NCBI GenBank assembly: GCA_017618275.1
Contig: JAFZUS010000004.1
Location: 1-64,000, forward strand
From: Prevotella sp.
Lineage (GTDB): Bacteria > Bacteroidota > Bacteroidia > Bacteroidales > Bacteroidaceae
Direction of reading: 5' to 3'
DNA length: 64,000 nucleotides
Shown: positions 50,208 to 58,590 of the stretch, one piece after another
Numbering within the stretch: position 1 is the stretch's first letter
Layout: each line of letters begins with the position of its first letter
The notes under the pieces: model-generated
What the model was told of the DNA's origin: nothing
The model's database searches: none
The model's input: only the letters and a program-made list of their open reading frames with translations
Position numbers and translations under genes: made by a program

Positions 50208-51221
50208 ATGATTAAAGCAGTAATTATTGGATTAGGTAAGATGGGCATTAGTCATGCAGCCATCTTAGGTGGACTCCCCAACGTGGAGTTAGTGGCTGTG
50301 TGCGATACGGACAGCCTACTACAGAGTGCGTTTAAGAAACTGACGAAGATCCAGGTCTACACGGACTATAAAAAAATGATTGAAGAGGTGAAACCTGATT
50401 GTGTATATGTGGTGACACCTACGAAATTGCACTACGAGATGGTGATGTTTGCTCTAGAGAAGGGTTGCCACGTGTTCTGTGAGAAACCGTTCGCACTGAC
50501 GGCAGAGCAAGGTGAGAAGATGGTGGCACTGGCCAAGGCTAAAGGGTTGGTGAACCAAGTCGGCTATCATAACCGCTACATTGGTACATTCAATGAGTTG
50601 AAACGTCTGCTGGCAGAAGGTGTAATAGGCAAGCCGTTCTATTTTATGGGGGAGGCGTATGGCCCAGTGGTGTTGAAACCCAAAGGTGGCACATGGCGTT
50701 CCGATAAGAAGAATGGTGGTGGTTGCATTGAGGACTATGCTGCCCATGTCTTGAATCTGATAAATTACGTCACAGGTTCGACGCTCGTTGGATGTGCAGG
50801 TACTCAGATGCCTAGTATTTTTAGTGGAGAAGTGGATGATGCCGTTTACGGGTCTCTAACACTAGCCAATGGCTTGAAAGGTCAAATCTCCGTGAACTGG
50901 AGTGATGATACGGTTAGAAAAATGACAACATCAGTGAAAGTACATGGAGATGGCGGAAAGTTGGAGGCTGATGCCACGACCTTGAAAATATATGTGAGGG
51001 AGGACAATCCAAAGTATGGACTACAGAAAGGTTGGAATTTCAGGTATATCACTGATGTAACACCACCGGTGGAGTTCAACCTGCGTGGTGAAGAATACAC
51101 TGCTGAGAGTGAGGCCTTCATCAACGGCATACTGACGGGTAAGGTGGATGAAAGAAACTCATTTGAGAGTGCATTACAAACAGATTATATCATTAAGAAA
51201 ATGGAGGAGGACGCAGTATGA
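50208..51221 (+). CDS. Gfo/Idh/MocA-family oxidoreductase
   Basis: A 337-residue protein with the N-terminal Rossmann loop AVIIGLGKMGISHAAIL and the family signature GCHVFCEKPFAL (Glu-Lys-Pro, about residues 92-94), then YHNRYIGTFNELKRLLAEGV. Such enzymes oxidise or reduce sugars at C3 or other positions. In this position it could act on the CDP-sugar or on a nucleotide sugar made elsewhere. It overlaps the next gene by four bases, suggesting they serve one pathway. Confidence 0.9.
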   Translation: MIKAVIIGLGKMGISHAAILGGLPNVELVAVCDTDSLLQSAFKKLTKIQVYTDYKKMIEEVKPDCVYVVTPTKLHYEMVMFALEKGCHVFCEKPFALTAEQGEKMVALAKAKGLVNQVGYHNRYIGTFNELKRLLAEGVIGKPFYFMGEAYGPVVLKPKGGTWRSDKKNGGGCIEDYAAHVLNLINYVTGSTLVGCAGTQMPSIFSGEVDDAVYGSLTLANGLKGQISVNWSDDTVRKMTTSVKVHGDGGKLEADATTLKIYVREDNPKYGLQKGWNFRYITDVTPPVEFNLRGEEYTAESEAFINGILTGKVDERNSFESALQTDYIIKKMEEDAV

Positions 51222-52090
51222 TGGATAGAGTAATATTGGGTGACAACCAGTTTTTTGCGGTGAATCACCTTTCGGATGAAAGAAGTAGGGCACAAGCCAT
51301 CCGCTTTAAGGAGGATAAAGCCATCATTGACGTGCTGGACAATGCAAGGGCGTGCGGTATAAATACGTTTATGTGTACCACACATGATCGTATAGTTAAT
51401 ATCTGCAAGTATATGCGTGAACATCAGCAGGAGTATAAAGACTTTAAGTTCCACCCATGTATGCCGTATGCTCATAAGTATGCGAATGCTGTAACTGAGT
51501 TGGGTATCTTAGGTACGCTGAAGGCATATATTCCAGGAAATATCCTGGCTGTTACTGGTAAGGCTGGTATCGCCTATATGCGCAAAGATTTTCCAGCGCT
51601 AATGGAACTGCTGATAGATGCGGAGATGAAGATGTTTGACGGGATGAATACACCAGTTATTTTTCTACAAAATGTGATAGTAGATCTGTTATATGGGCTT
51701 GGTATGGATGAGATATTTGTTCATTATGCTGAGTATATTAAGAAGAAGTATAATGCGGAGCCTGGTTTCATCACGATGAATATGCCGAGGATGGTGGATA
51801 TGTGTGAGCGATTAGGTATCGAGAATCCTATTATCTGTTCGTCGATTAACAAGATTGGTTTTCGTATGAGCGGTACGATGGAGGAGTACGAGGATTATCT
51901 GAGGTCGGACCGTAAGTTCCGTCCGATGGCCATGCAGTGTCTGGCGGCAGGTGCCCTGAAACCTGAAGAGGCAATGGAATATGTGACAAGATTTCCGAAG
52001 ATTGAGTCGGTGCTCTTCGGTGCCTCGAGCAAAGCGCATATTCAACAGACAAAGGACCTAATAGAGCAGGGATTTGCACGTTATTTGTAA
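51218..52090 (+). CDS. Unassigned protein, possibly TIM-barrel (aldo/keto-reductase-like)
   Basis: A 290-residue protein that I do not recognise. It begins RVILGDNQFFAVNHLSDE, and the pattern VLDNARACGINTFMCTTHDR resembles a first barrel strand and helix. The C-terminal SVLFGASSKAHIQQTKDLIE resembles the cofactor end of aldo/keto reductases. No full AKR catalytic tetrad (Asp-Tyr-Lys-His) can be picked out confidently. A good ribosome site (GGAGGAGG) precedes the two ATGs at 51218 and 51221. Four-base overlap with the Gfo/Idh gene implies a shared pathway. Confidence 0.5.
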   Translation: MMDRVILGDNQFFAVNHLSDERSRAQAIRFKEDKAIIDVLDNARACGINTFMCTTHDRIVNICKYMREHQQEYKDFKFHPCMPYAHKYANAVTELGILGTLKAYIPGNILAVTGKAGIAYMRKDFPALMELLIDAEMKMFDGMNTPVIFLQNVIVDLLYGLGMDEIFVHYAEYIKKKYNAEPGFITMNMPRMVDMCERLGIENPIICSSINKIGFRMSGTMEEYEDYLRSDRKFRPMAMQCLAAGALKPEEAMEYVTRFPKIESVLFGASSKAHIQQTKDLIEQGFARYL

Positions 52091-52104
52091 TTTTTTTGTA
52101 ATTA

Positions 52105-53361
52105 ATGCACTCCATGAAAAGGTTAAGATCGGCAACAATTGCTGTTTCGTGTTTTTTCATTGTAATTCAGGTTATCCTGCTATTTGTTTTCTTACATGCT
52201 CCTCAGCATTCAGATCAAATAGTTCATATAAGGTTAGCCACAGGTGCCTTTAATGAAGGGACATTATATCCTTCAGTAAGTAACTTGTATGATAGTTATT
52301 TTTTAGCACCAGGTTTGATAAACTTCTTGGTGTTACAATTGAAGTTGTTCGGAACTGTTGACTACAATGGGTTCTTCCAACTGTTGATGAATGTTGCCAT
52401 GCTATATGAGGTGTTCTATATAGCAAAGAAATTGTTTTCTGAGAAGACGGCTTATTTGGCAGCGATATTGTATTGCCTGACATATTCCAACTATATGGGG
52501 ATTCTCGTTTTTGGCACGGAAATACCATTTCTTTTTTTGGCACTCACAGGGTTATGTTTGTGTTTGACATTAATGTGGTACTACATATTATTAGCAGCAT
52601 TTTTCTTTGCATTGAGTAATACGATACGACCTTTGGTTATACTATTTGTCATTCTAGCGGTTGCATATTTTGTGTGGAAACGGGTAAACTGGAGATTGTA
52701 TGTTTTGTTAATCGTTCCTTTCTTAATGTTCAATTGGGGCTATGGCAAATTCAATGAGGCAAGGATTGGACATTTCGTCAACCAATCCACCACAGGCGGC
52801 ACCAATTTGATTCAGACTGCTCATGATCGGGCAGATGGAACAACTGCTAAAGGTAGTGTAATAGTGCTTGAAAAAAGTTCTCCATACGCGTATGACAACA
52901 ATAGGGATAAAACATTTTATGAGAAGGATGAGATGTGGAAGAAAGCAGGAATGGAATGGATAAAGGAACATCCTGGGAAATATTGTTTACAATTCTTCAA
53001 GAAGATTCCCTATTTATATGCGGATGATGCATGGCCAGAACGTCTTGTTTTTAATTCGGGCTTTTCAAAGTCTATGGATAAAGAGACTGATGGTAATACA
53101 AAGATAAGAATGGTTATTGTGTTGATCCTTAAGAATCTACAGTATTATGCATTGTTGATGTTATTTGTATATTCCTTGTTCGTGTACCGAAAAGAAATAA
53201 TCAGGGAAAAGGGCCTCTTGCTCCTTTATATGATTTTGGGAACTGGAGCCACGGTCTTGTTCCCCGTTATGCCAAGGTACCATTATCCTTTTATGTTCGT
53301 CATTACGATATGGGCGGCGTATGGTATGGAATACATAATTAACAAATATAGTAGAAACTGA
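52105..53361 (+). CDS. GT-C-type membrane glycosyltransferase (GT39/ArnT-like)
   Basis: A 418-residue protein with about ten hydrophobic segments. An early loop (HAPQHSDQIVHIRLATGAFN) contains an Asp typical of the GT-C catalytic loop, and LPLVILFVI-type helices follow. GT-C enzymes use undecaprenyl-phosphate sugars as donors on the periplasmic side. The next gene is a DPM1/GtrB-like synthase of such donors, so the two probably work together. A second ATG at 52114 is an alternative start. Confidence 0.7.
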   Translation: MHSMKRLRSATIAVSCFFIVIQVILLFVFLHAPQHSDQIVHIRLATGAFNEGTLYPSVSNLYDSYFLAPGLINFLVLQLKLFGTVDYNGFFQLLMNVAMLYEVFYIAKKLFSEKTAYLAAILYCLTYSNYMGILVFGTEIPFLFLALTGLCLCLTLMWYYILLAAFFFALSNTIRPLVILFVILAVAYFVWKRVNWRLYVLLIVPFLMFNWGYGKFNEARIGHFVNQSTTGGTNLIQTAHDRADGTTAKGSVIVLEKSSPYAYDNNRDKTFYEKDEMWKKAGMEWIKEHPGKYCLQFFKKIPYLYADDAWPERLVFNSGFSKSMDKETDGNTKIRMVIVLILKNLQYYALLMLFVYSLFVYRKEIIREKGLLLLYMILGTGATVLFPVMPRYHYPFMFVITIWAAYGMEYIINKYSRN

Positions 53362-53362
53362 T

Positions 53363-54334
53363 ATGAAAACTCCAAGACTTGCAATCGTTGTTCCTTGTTA
53401 TAATGAGGAAGAGGTGCTTCAGGAAACGACCAGACAATTATCTGAGGTGTTAGAGAACCTTGTGGAAGGAGGGTTGATTTCGACTGATAGTTATATCCTG
53501 TTTGTCAATGATGGAAGTACAGACAATACGTGGATGATGATACATCAGTATCATGAGTCGAATAAATATGTATGTGGACTGAATCTTGCAGGAAACGTGG
53601 GCCATCAGAACGCTTTGATGGCAGGAATGGATGCTGTGGCAGATAAATGCGATGTGGCTGTTACTATTGATGCAGATTTGCAGGATGATGTTGACGCCAT
53701 ACGCGAGATGGTTGTGAAGTATATGGGAGGATGCGATATCGTATATGGTGTAAGGCGGGAACGGGCTTCGGACACGTGGTTCAAACGCACTTCTGCTTTA
53801 GCATTCTACTCGCTATTAAAGTCGATGGGCGTTAAGTCTGTATATAACCATGCCGACTATCGTTTGATGAGTAAACGGGCTATCCTGTTCCTGCTACGGT
53901 ATAGAGAGCGGAATTTGTTTCTTCGTGGAATGGTACCTACAATTGGTTATAAAACGGATTGTGTATACTACAATCGGACTGAGCGTTTCGCCGGTAATAG
54001 TAAATATCCATTGAAGAAAATGCTTAATTTTGCGTTTGATGGCATCACGAGTTTTTCCGTAAAACCAGTACATATGGTACTGCTCCTTGGCGGGTTGTTC
54101 CTTTGTTTGTCATTTTGCATTTTTGTGTGGGTGGTTTATTCGATATGCATTGGTCGCGTTGTCCCAGGATGGGCATCATTGATGTTATCTATATGGTTTT
54201 GCTCAGGATGTGTATTGATTGCATTAGGTGTAGTAGGAGAGTATATTGGCAAAATATATATTGAGGTAAAGGATCGTCCTCGATATAATATTGAAGAAAT
54301 TTTATTACATAACAACGAATCCCCAAAAGCATAA
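53363..54334 (+). CDS. GtrB/DPM1-like undecaprenyl-phosphate glycosyltransferase (GT2)
   Basis: A 323-residue GT2 enzyme with VVPCYNEEEVLQETTRQLSE, FVNDGSTDNTW, AVTIDADLQDDVDAIREMV and the basic RNLFLRGMVP region. It also has two C-terminal membrane helices (about 235-255 and 270-295), the typical GtrB arrangement. It would make an undecaprenyl-phosphate sugar on the cytoplasmic side for use by the GT-C protein upstream. Two bases separate the two genes. Confidence 0.92.
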   Translation: MKTPRLAIVVPCYNEEEVLQETTRQLSEVLENLVEGGLISTDSYILFVNDGSTDNTWMMIHQYHESNKYVCGLNLAGNVGHQNALMAGMDAVADKCDVAVTIDADLQDDVDAIREMVVKYMGGCDIVYGVRRERASDTWFKRTSALAFYSLLKSMGVKSVYNHADYRLMSKRAILFLLRYRERNLFLRGMVPTIGYKTDCVYYNRTERFAGNSKYPLKKMLNFAFDGITSFSVKPVHMVLLLGGLFLCLSFCIFVWVVYSICIGRVVPGWASLMLSIWFCSGCVLIALGVVGEYIGKIYIEVKDRPRYNIEEILLHNNESPKA

Positions 54335-54338
54335 AATA

Positions 54339-55700
54339 ATGACAAAGAATACTCGGTCAAATAACTGGATTAAGCGGTTTGTCATTATTGGTGACTTTGT
54401 GCTACTGAACTTGGTGCTGTATGTTTTCTCGCTGTGGCACCCAAGTATGACAGGGTGGGAATGGGAAAAACTGAGGATATTTTTCCTGGTGGCCAATCTG
54501 GCTATGCTCATAAGCGAATGGCACAGACATACCATCATTCACAGAAGACTTGTTTTTGCTGGCGAAATGTTGAAACGCGTATGTCAGTTGATAGTAATAT
54601 ATACCTTAATAGCGTATCTGATAATGAAAGGTATATATCTGCATGTTCCTGTCGGCAAATTACTGATAGTGCAGGGCGTTGTTCTGTTCGTTGTTACAAT
54701 TATGACCCGTTTCGTGGAGAGATCGGTTATCAAATATTACCGACGTTATGGAGGTAACACACGAGCAATCACATTTGTGGGCGATGATCCGGAATTGGAG
54801 TTGGTCAAGGGGAAACTGTTGAACGATCCTACTTTCGGATATAGAGTCTTGGCCGAATATAAAGATGCCTCTGATTTTATCAGGAAAACAGAGGAGATGG
54901 AGGATATGGATTTTGGCGACGAGTTGTATCTTTGTGTGTCGCGACTTGAAAAGGATATCGTCAAGAGAATATCTAATCTATGCGACCAGCATCTGGTGGG
55001 GTTCTTCTATGTACCTTTGTCTGTGGAGTCGTTGGGTATCAACCTGAAACGGGAAATGCTGGATGAAATAGATATCTATACGACTTATGAGCAGCCGTTG
55101 CAAGGTGCTGCCAATCATGTGCTTAAACGTGTTTGTGATGTGGCGTTTTCTATGGTTTCCTTGATTCCAACAGCATTGATATTTCCAATAGTATGGCTGA
55201 TTGTGAAGATTCAGAGTCCTGGCCCTGTGTTTTTCAAGCAACAGCGAACAGGCCTGGATGGCAAGAGTTTCACGATGTATAAGTTCCGTTCAATGCATGT
55301 GAATGTTGCTGCAGACAAGCAGCAGGCAACTAAGGATGACCCGAGGAAGTTTCCTTTTGGCAGTTTTATGCGTAGAATGAGTATCGACGAACTACCTCAG
55401 TTATGGAATGTGTTGAAGGGAGATATGTCTATTATAGGCCCCAGACCTCACATGATAGCCCATACAGAGGAGTATTCTCAGTTGATAGACAAGTATATGG
55501 TGCGACATTTTGTGAAACCAGGTATGACAGGATGGGCGCAGGTGACAGGTTTCCGTGGAGAAACCAAGGAACTCTGGCAGATGGAGGAGCGCGTAAAACG
55601 TGATATCTGGTATATGGAGAACTGGAGCATCTGGCTCGATCTCCGCATTATCTGGTTAACCGTTAAATCGCTTCTTGTTCGTCAGGAGAACGCCTATTAA
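54339..55700 (+). CDS. Initiating undecaprenyl-phosphate sugar phosphotransferase (WcaJ/WbaP-like)
   Basis: A 453-residue polyisoprenyl-phosphate hexose-1-phosphate transferase. I start it at ATG 54339, just after the previous stop, rather than at 54291 inside the preceding gene. The N-terminal half has about four membrane helices and a CoA-binding-like domain (AITFVGDDPELELVKGKLLN). The C-terminal catalytic domain has SPGPVFFKQQRTGLDGKSFT, MYKFRSM and DELPQLWNVLKGDMSIIGPR, then PGMTGWAQVTGFRGET. It begins repeat-unit synthesis by placing the first sugar phosphate on the lipid carrier. It is the only such enzyme in the window and ends the polysaccharide region, overlapping the opposing gene by four bases. 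Confidence 0.95.
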   Translation: MTKNTRSNNWIKRFVIIGDFVLLNLVLYVFSLWHPSMTGWEWEKLRIFFLVANLAMLISEWHRHTIIHRRLVFAGEMLKRVCQLIVIYTLIAYLIMKGIYLHVPVGKLLIVQGVVLFVVTIMTRFVERSVIKYYRRYGGNTRAITFVGDDPELELVKGKLLNDPTFGYRVLAEYKDASDFIRKTEEMEDMDFGDELYLCVSRLEKDIVKRISNLCDQHLVGFFYVPLSVESLGINLKREMLDEIDIYTTYEQPLQGAANHVLKRVCDVAFSMVSLIPTALIFPIVWLIVKIQSPGPVFFKQQRTGLDGKSFTMYKFRSMHVNVAADKQQATKDDPRKFPFGSFMRRMSIDELPQLWNVLKGDMSIIGPRPHMIAHTEEYSQLIDKYMVRHFVKPGMTGWAQVTGFRGETKELWQMEERVKRDIWYMENWSIWLDLRIIWLTVKSLLVRQENAY

Positions 55701-56461
55701 TACGACGCTGTGCAGGGGATGCCAGCAGCGATCACTCTGTCTCTGATGGTGTCAAGTTGTTCATGGGTAGCCTTGAGCAAACCTTGGGCGGGTGTCTCGC
55801 GGTCGATGGTGTAAATCATCACCTGTTGGGGGTTGATGGACTTCACGGCCTCTAACCAAGGAGCGACATATTCCTCGCCGGTGTTGTCTACATCGGCACC
55901 ACACATAAACATGGTCTGGATGATGAGATGGCCATTGAACGCTTTCATGCCTTCGATGATCTTCTCTACGTCGTAGTTGCCTACAGGACGGTCCACCTTA
56001 TTAATATATACAGGGTCGACGGTATCGAGTTTCAGGATATTGTTGTCTACCTGCATCAAGGCATCATGTACGGCTTGGCGGTGAATCATAGTGGAGTTGC
56101 TGAGTATGGAAACCTTCGCCTTCGGACAGTACTGGTTGCGCAGGCGGATGGTATCGGTGATGATCTCTGCAAAGTGCGGATGGCAGGTGGGCTCACCGTT
56201 GCCGGCGAAGGTGAGCACGTCGGGCAACTGGTTATCGGCAACCATCTGCTGGAGTTTCTGTTCGAGTCTTTCGGTCACCTCCTCACGTGTGGGCATTGGC
56301 AGGGTGGGGTGGTGGTCTTCATTGAAACCACACTCGCAGTAGATGCAGTTGAAGGAACACACCTTGCCGTCGGCTGGCAGCAGGTTGATGCCTAATGAGA
56401 TGCCTAAGCGACGGCTGTGGACGGGGCCGAATATAGGCGATGGATAGATAATTGTACTCAT
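55697..56461 (-). CDS. Radical SAM protein, COG0731-type Fe-S oxidoreductase
   Basis: A 254-residue radical SAM enzyme with the cluster motif CSFNCIYC (Cys 35, 39, 42), the opening FGPVHSRRLGISLGINLLPA and the SAM-binding FAGNGEPTCHP. It continues with VSILSNSTMIHRQAVHDALM. This COG0731-type group lacks an agreed function; relatives include wybutosine-type tRNA enzymes in archaea. It is unrelated to the radical SAM in module A. It is transcribed leftward and converges on the sugar transferase with overlapping stops. Its promoter lies only nine bases upstream of the ATG, so the transcript may be almost leaderless. Confidence 0.85.
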   Translation of the reverse strand: MSTIIYPSPIFGPVHSRRLGISLGINLLPADGKVCSFNCIYCECGFNEDHHPTLPMPTREEVTERLEQKLQQMVADNQLPDVLTFAGNGEPTCHPHFAEIITDTIRLRNQYCPKAKVSILSNSTMIHRQAVHDALMQVDNNILKLDTVDPVYINKVDRPVGNYDVEKIIEGMKAFNGHLIIQTMFMCGADVDNTGEEYVAPWLEAVKSINPQQVMIYTIDRETPAQGLLKATHEQLDTIRDRVIAAGIPCTASY

Positions 56462-56469
56462 ACAGGGCG

Positions 56470-56477
56470 CAAAGGTA
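56470..56477 (-). promoter_or_regulatory. Promoter -7 element of the radical SAM gene
   Basis: The minus strand reads TACCTTTG then CGCC, nine bases before the ATG at 56461. Transcription would begin within a few bases of the start codon, giving a leaderless or nearly leaderless mRNA. Confidence 0.6.
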
Positions 56478-56527
56478 CAAATAAATTAAGAAATTTATAG
56501 CGAAGAATTAAGAAATTTAGTTAATTA

Positions 56528-56559
56528 TTTGGATTTCCGTTTGAATTGTTGTACCTTTG
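56528..56559 (+). promoter_or_regulatory. Promoter of the ftsX-DUF3098-uppP-truB-queA region
   Basis: TTTG (56528-56531), 20 bases, TACCTTTG (56552-56559): an exact Bacteroidetes promoter, 31 bases before ftsX. Confidence 0.75.
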
Positions 56560-56590
56560 CACCTCGATTACGTACGTATTTGAATAATCA

Positions 56591-57490
56591 ATGAAAAATC
56601 GCAAGAAGAAAGCAGTAAGCACTGGCTTTCAGTCTGGTAGCCGTCGGGGTATGCAGTTGATGACGCTGTGCATTAGTACAACGATGGTGCTGGTATTGCT
56701 GGGTTTGGTGGTGCTCTCCGTGCTGACGTCGCGCAACCTGTCGGCGTGGGTGAAGGAGAACCTGACTGTCACCGTGATGCTCAGCGACGATGCGACTGTC
56801 AATGATGCCAAGCGCCTCTGCAGGAATCTTTATCATCGCCCGTTCTCCAAGAACATCGACTATGTGAGCAAGGAGCAGGCCTTAAAGGAACAGACGGCTG
56901 CAATGGGCTCCGACCCTTCAGAGTTCCTGGGTGCCAACCCCTTTCTGGCCACACTGGAACTGCAGTTGAAGTCGGACTATGCCAACCGTGACTCCCTAAT
57001 CTGGATTACAGAGGAGTTGCGCAAGAACAGTTTTGTGACCGATGTGGCCTATCAGGAGGATCTGATGGACAATGTGAACCGTAACCTGACACGTATCAAC
57101 ATCGTGTTGCTGGTGTTGGCTCTCTTGTTGACGTTCGTGTCGTTCGCCCTGATCAACAATACGGTGAGGCTGAGTGTCTATTCCCGTAGGTTCCTGATTC
57201 ACGTTGAGAAATTGGTGGGCGCCTCGTGGGGCTTTATCCGTAAGCCGTTCCTCCGACAGTCAGTATTGGTGGGCGTCATTGCTGCTATTCTGGCGATTGG
57301 TGTCCTCGGGTTGTGCTTCTACGGTCTCTATTATTATGAGCCGAACATCCTGAGCATCATCAACTGGCGTGAACTGACCATCACGGCTGTGGCAGTGCTG
57401 TTGTTCGGTATTGTGATCACGGCCATGTGTTCGTGGATCTCTGTGAATCGTTTTCTGAAAATGCCCGCAGGCGATCTCTATAAGATTTAA
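56591..57490 (+). CDS. ftsX: Cell-division protein FtsX (permease-like)
   Basis: A 299-residue membrane protein with four helices: one near residue 30, then a periplasmic domain (NLTVTVMLSDDATVNDAKRL, ASLEL-like stretch), then three at about 175-195, 225-250 and 265-285. Sequence such as VDNVNRNLTRINIVLLVLAL matches FtsX. With FtsE it controls peptidoglycan hydrolases at the septum. FtsE is not next to it here, as is common in Bacteroidetes. It heads an operon with DUF3098 and uppP. Confidence 0.9.
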   Translation: MKNRKKKAVSTGFQSGSRRGMQLMTLCISTTMVLVLLGLVVLSVLTSRNLSAWVKENLTVTVMLSDDATVNDAKRLCRNLYHRPFSKNIDYVSKEQALKEQTAAMGSDPSEFLGANPFLATLELQLKSDYANRDSLIWITEELRKNSFVTDVAYQEDLMDNVNRNLTRINIVLLVLALLLTFVSFALINNTVRLSVYSRRFLIHVEKLVGASWGFIRKPFLRQSVLVGVIAAILAIGVLGLCFYGLYYYEPNILSIINWRELTITAVAVLLFGIVITAMCSWISVNRFLKMPAGDLYKI

Positions 57491-57505
57491 AAGGTAAAAA
57501 GATAT

Positions 57506-57730
57506 ATGGATAAGAAAAATTTTGCATTTGACAAAGTGAATTTCATCCTGCTGGCAGTGGGGATGGCGATTGTCGTCGTCGGATTCTTGCTGATGACGGG
57601 ACCTGGTTCGAGCGATACTGTGTATGAGCCGGATATTTTCAGCGTGCGCCGTATCAAGGTGGCACCGATTGTTTGTCTCTTCGGCTTCGTGTCGATGATC
57701 TATGCCGTAGTGCGTAAACCCAAGAATTGA
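57506..57730 (+). CDS. Small membrane protein, DUF3098 family
   Basis: A 74-residue protein with two hydrophobic helices (FILLAVGMAIVVVGFLLMTG and VCLFGFVSMIYAVV) and a short loop between them (PDIFSVRRIKVAP). This small family regularly follows ftsX in Bacteroidetes and is probably part of the same envelope process. Function unknown. Confidence 0.85.
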   Translation: MDKKNFAFDKVNFILLAVGMAIVVVGFLLMTGPGSSDTVYEPDIFSVRRIKVAPIVCLFGFVSMIYAVVRKPKN

Positions 57731-57732
57731 CT

Positions 57733-58590
57733 ATGGATTGGATTGAAACCATTATTATAGCCATCGTTGAGGGACTGACAGAGTTCCTGCCGGTATCGTC
57801 GACGGGGCATATGATTATTGCGCAGAATCTGTTGGGTGTGCCTCAGGGTGACCCTTTTGTACATGCCTTTACGTTTATCATCCAGTTTGGCGCCATCCTG
57901 TCGGTGGTGTGCCTCTACTGGAAGCACTTTTTCCAGTTTGACAACACGCCTGCCCCAGAGGGAAGTTCGCTCTTCCAGAAACTCAAGCACAAGTATTATT
58001 TCTACTGGTTGCTGATTGTGGGTGTGATACCTGCAGTGGTTATAGGACTGCTCGCCAAGAAATCGGGTCTGCTCGACTGGTTGCTCGACAGTGTCGAGGT
58101 GGTGGCCATTATGCTGGTTCTCGGAGGTGTGTTTATGCTCTTCTGCGACAAACTGTTTAATAAGGGAAGTGACGATAATAAGGTGGATGAGCGTCGTGCC
58201 TTCAAGATAGGTCTTTTCCAGTGTATCTCTGTGATTCCCGGTGTGTCGCGCTCGATGGCTACCATTGTGGGAGGAATGACGCAGGGACTGACCCGTAGGC
58301 GTGCAGCCAAGTTCTCATTCTTCCTGGCTGTGCCGACGATGGCAGGTGCTACGGCACTCGACTTGCTCGACCTGATGAAGGAAGATACTGCATGGGCCAC
58401 CAGCCATAATATCACGATGCTGATACTGGGTTGTGTCGTTGCCTTTGTGGTGGCGCTGCTGGCGATGAAATGGTTCGTCGACTATCTGGCCAAATATGGC
58501 TTTAAGGCCTTCGGAATCTATCGCATTATCGTTGGTGGCATTATCATCATCCTGCTGCTGACAGGTCACTCACTCGCAATGGTTGACTAA
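57733..58590 (+). CDS. uppP: Undecaprenyl-diphosphatase (UppP/BacA)
   Basis: A 285-residue membrane protein that turns undecaprenyl diphosphate into the monophosphate carrier. The active-site motifs are EGLTEFLPVSSTGHMI (residues about 12-27) and PGVSRSMATIVGG. I start it at the ATG at 57733; a TTG two codons earlier is in frame but overlaps the DUF3098 stop. It supplies carrier for peptidoglycan and also for the polysaccharide locus next door, though that locus has its own transcription. The truB start overlaps its stop (TAATG). Confidence 0.95.
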   Translation: MDWIETIIIAIVEGLTEFLPVSSTGHMIIAQNLLGVPQGDPFVHAFTFIIQFGAILSVVCLYWKHFFQFDNTPAPEGSSLFQKLKHKYYFYWLLIVGVIPAVVIGLLAKKSGLLDWLLDSVEVVAIMLVLGGVFMLFCDKLFNKGSDDNKVDERRAFKIGLFQCISVIPGVSRSMATIVGGMTQGLTRRRAAKFSFFLAVPTMAGATALDLLDLMKEDTAWATSHNITMLILGCVVAFVVALLAMKWFVDYLAKYGFKAFGIYRIIVGGIIIILLLTGHSLAMVD

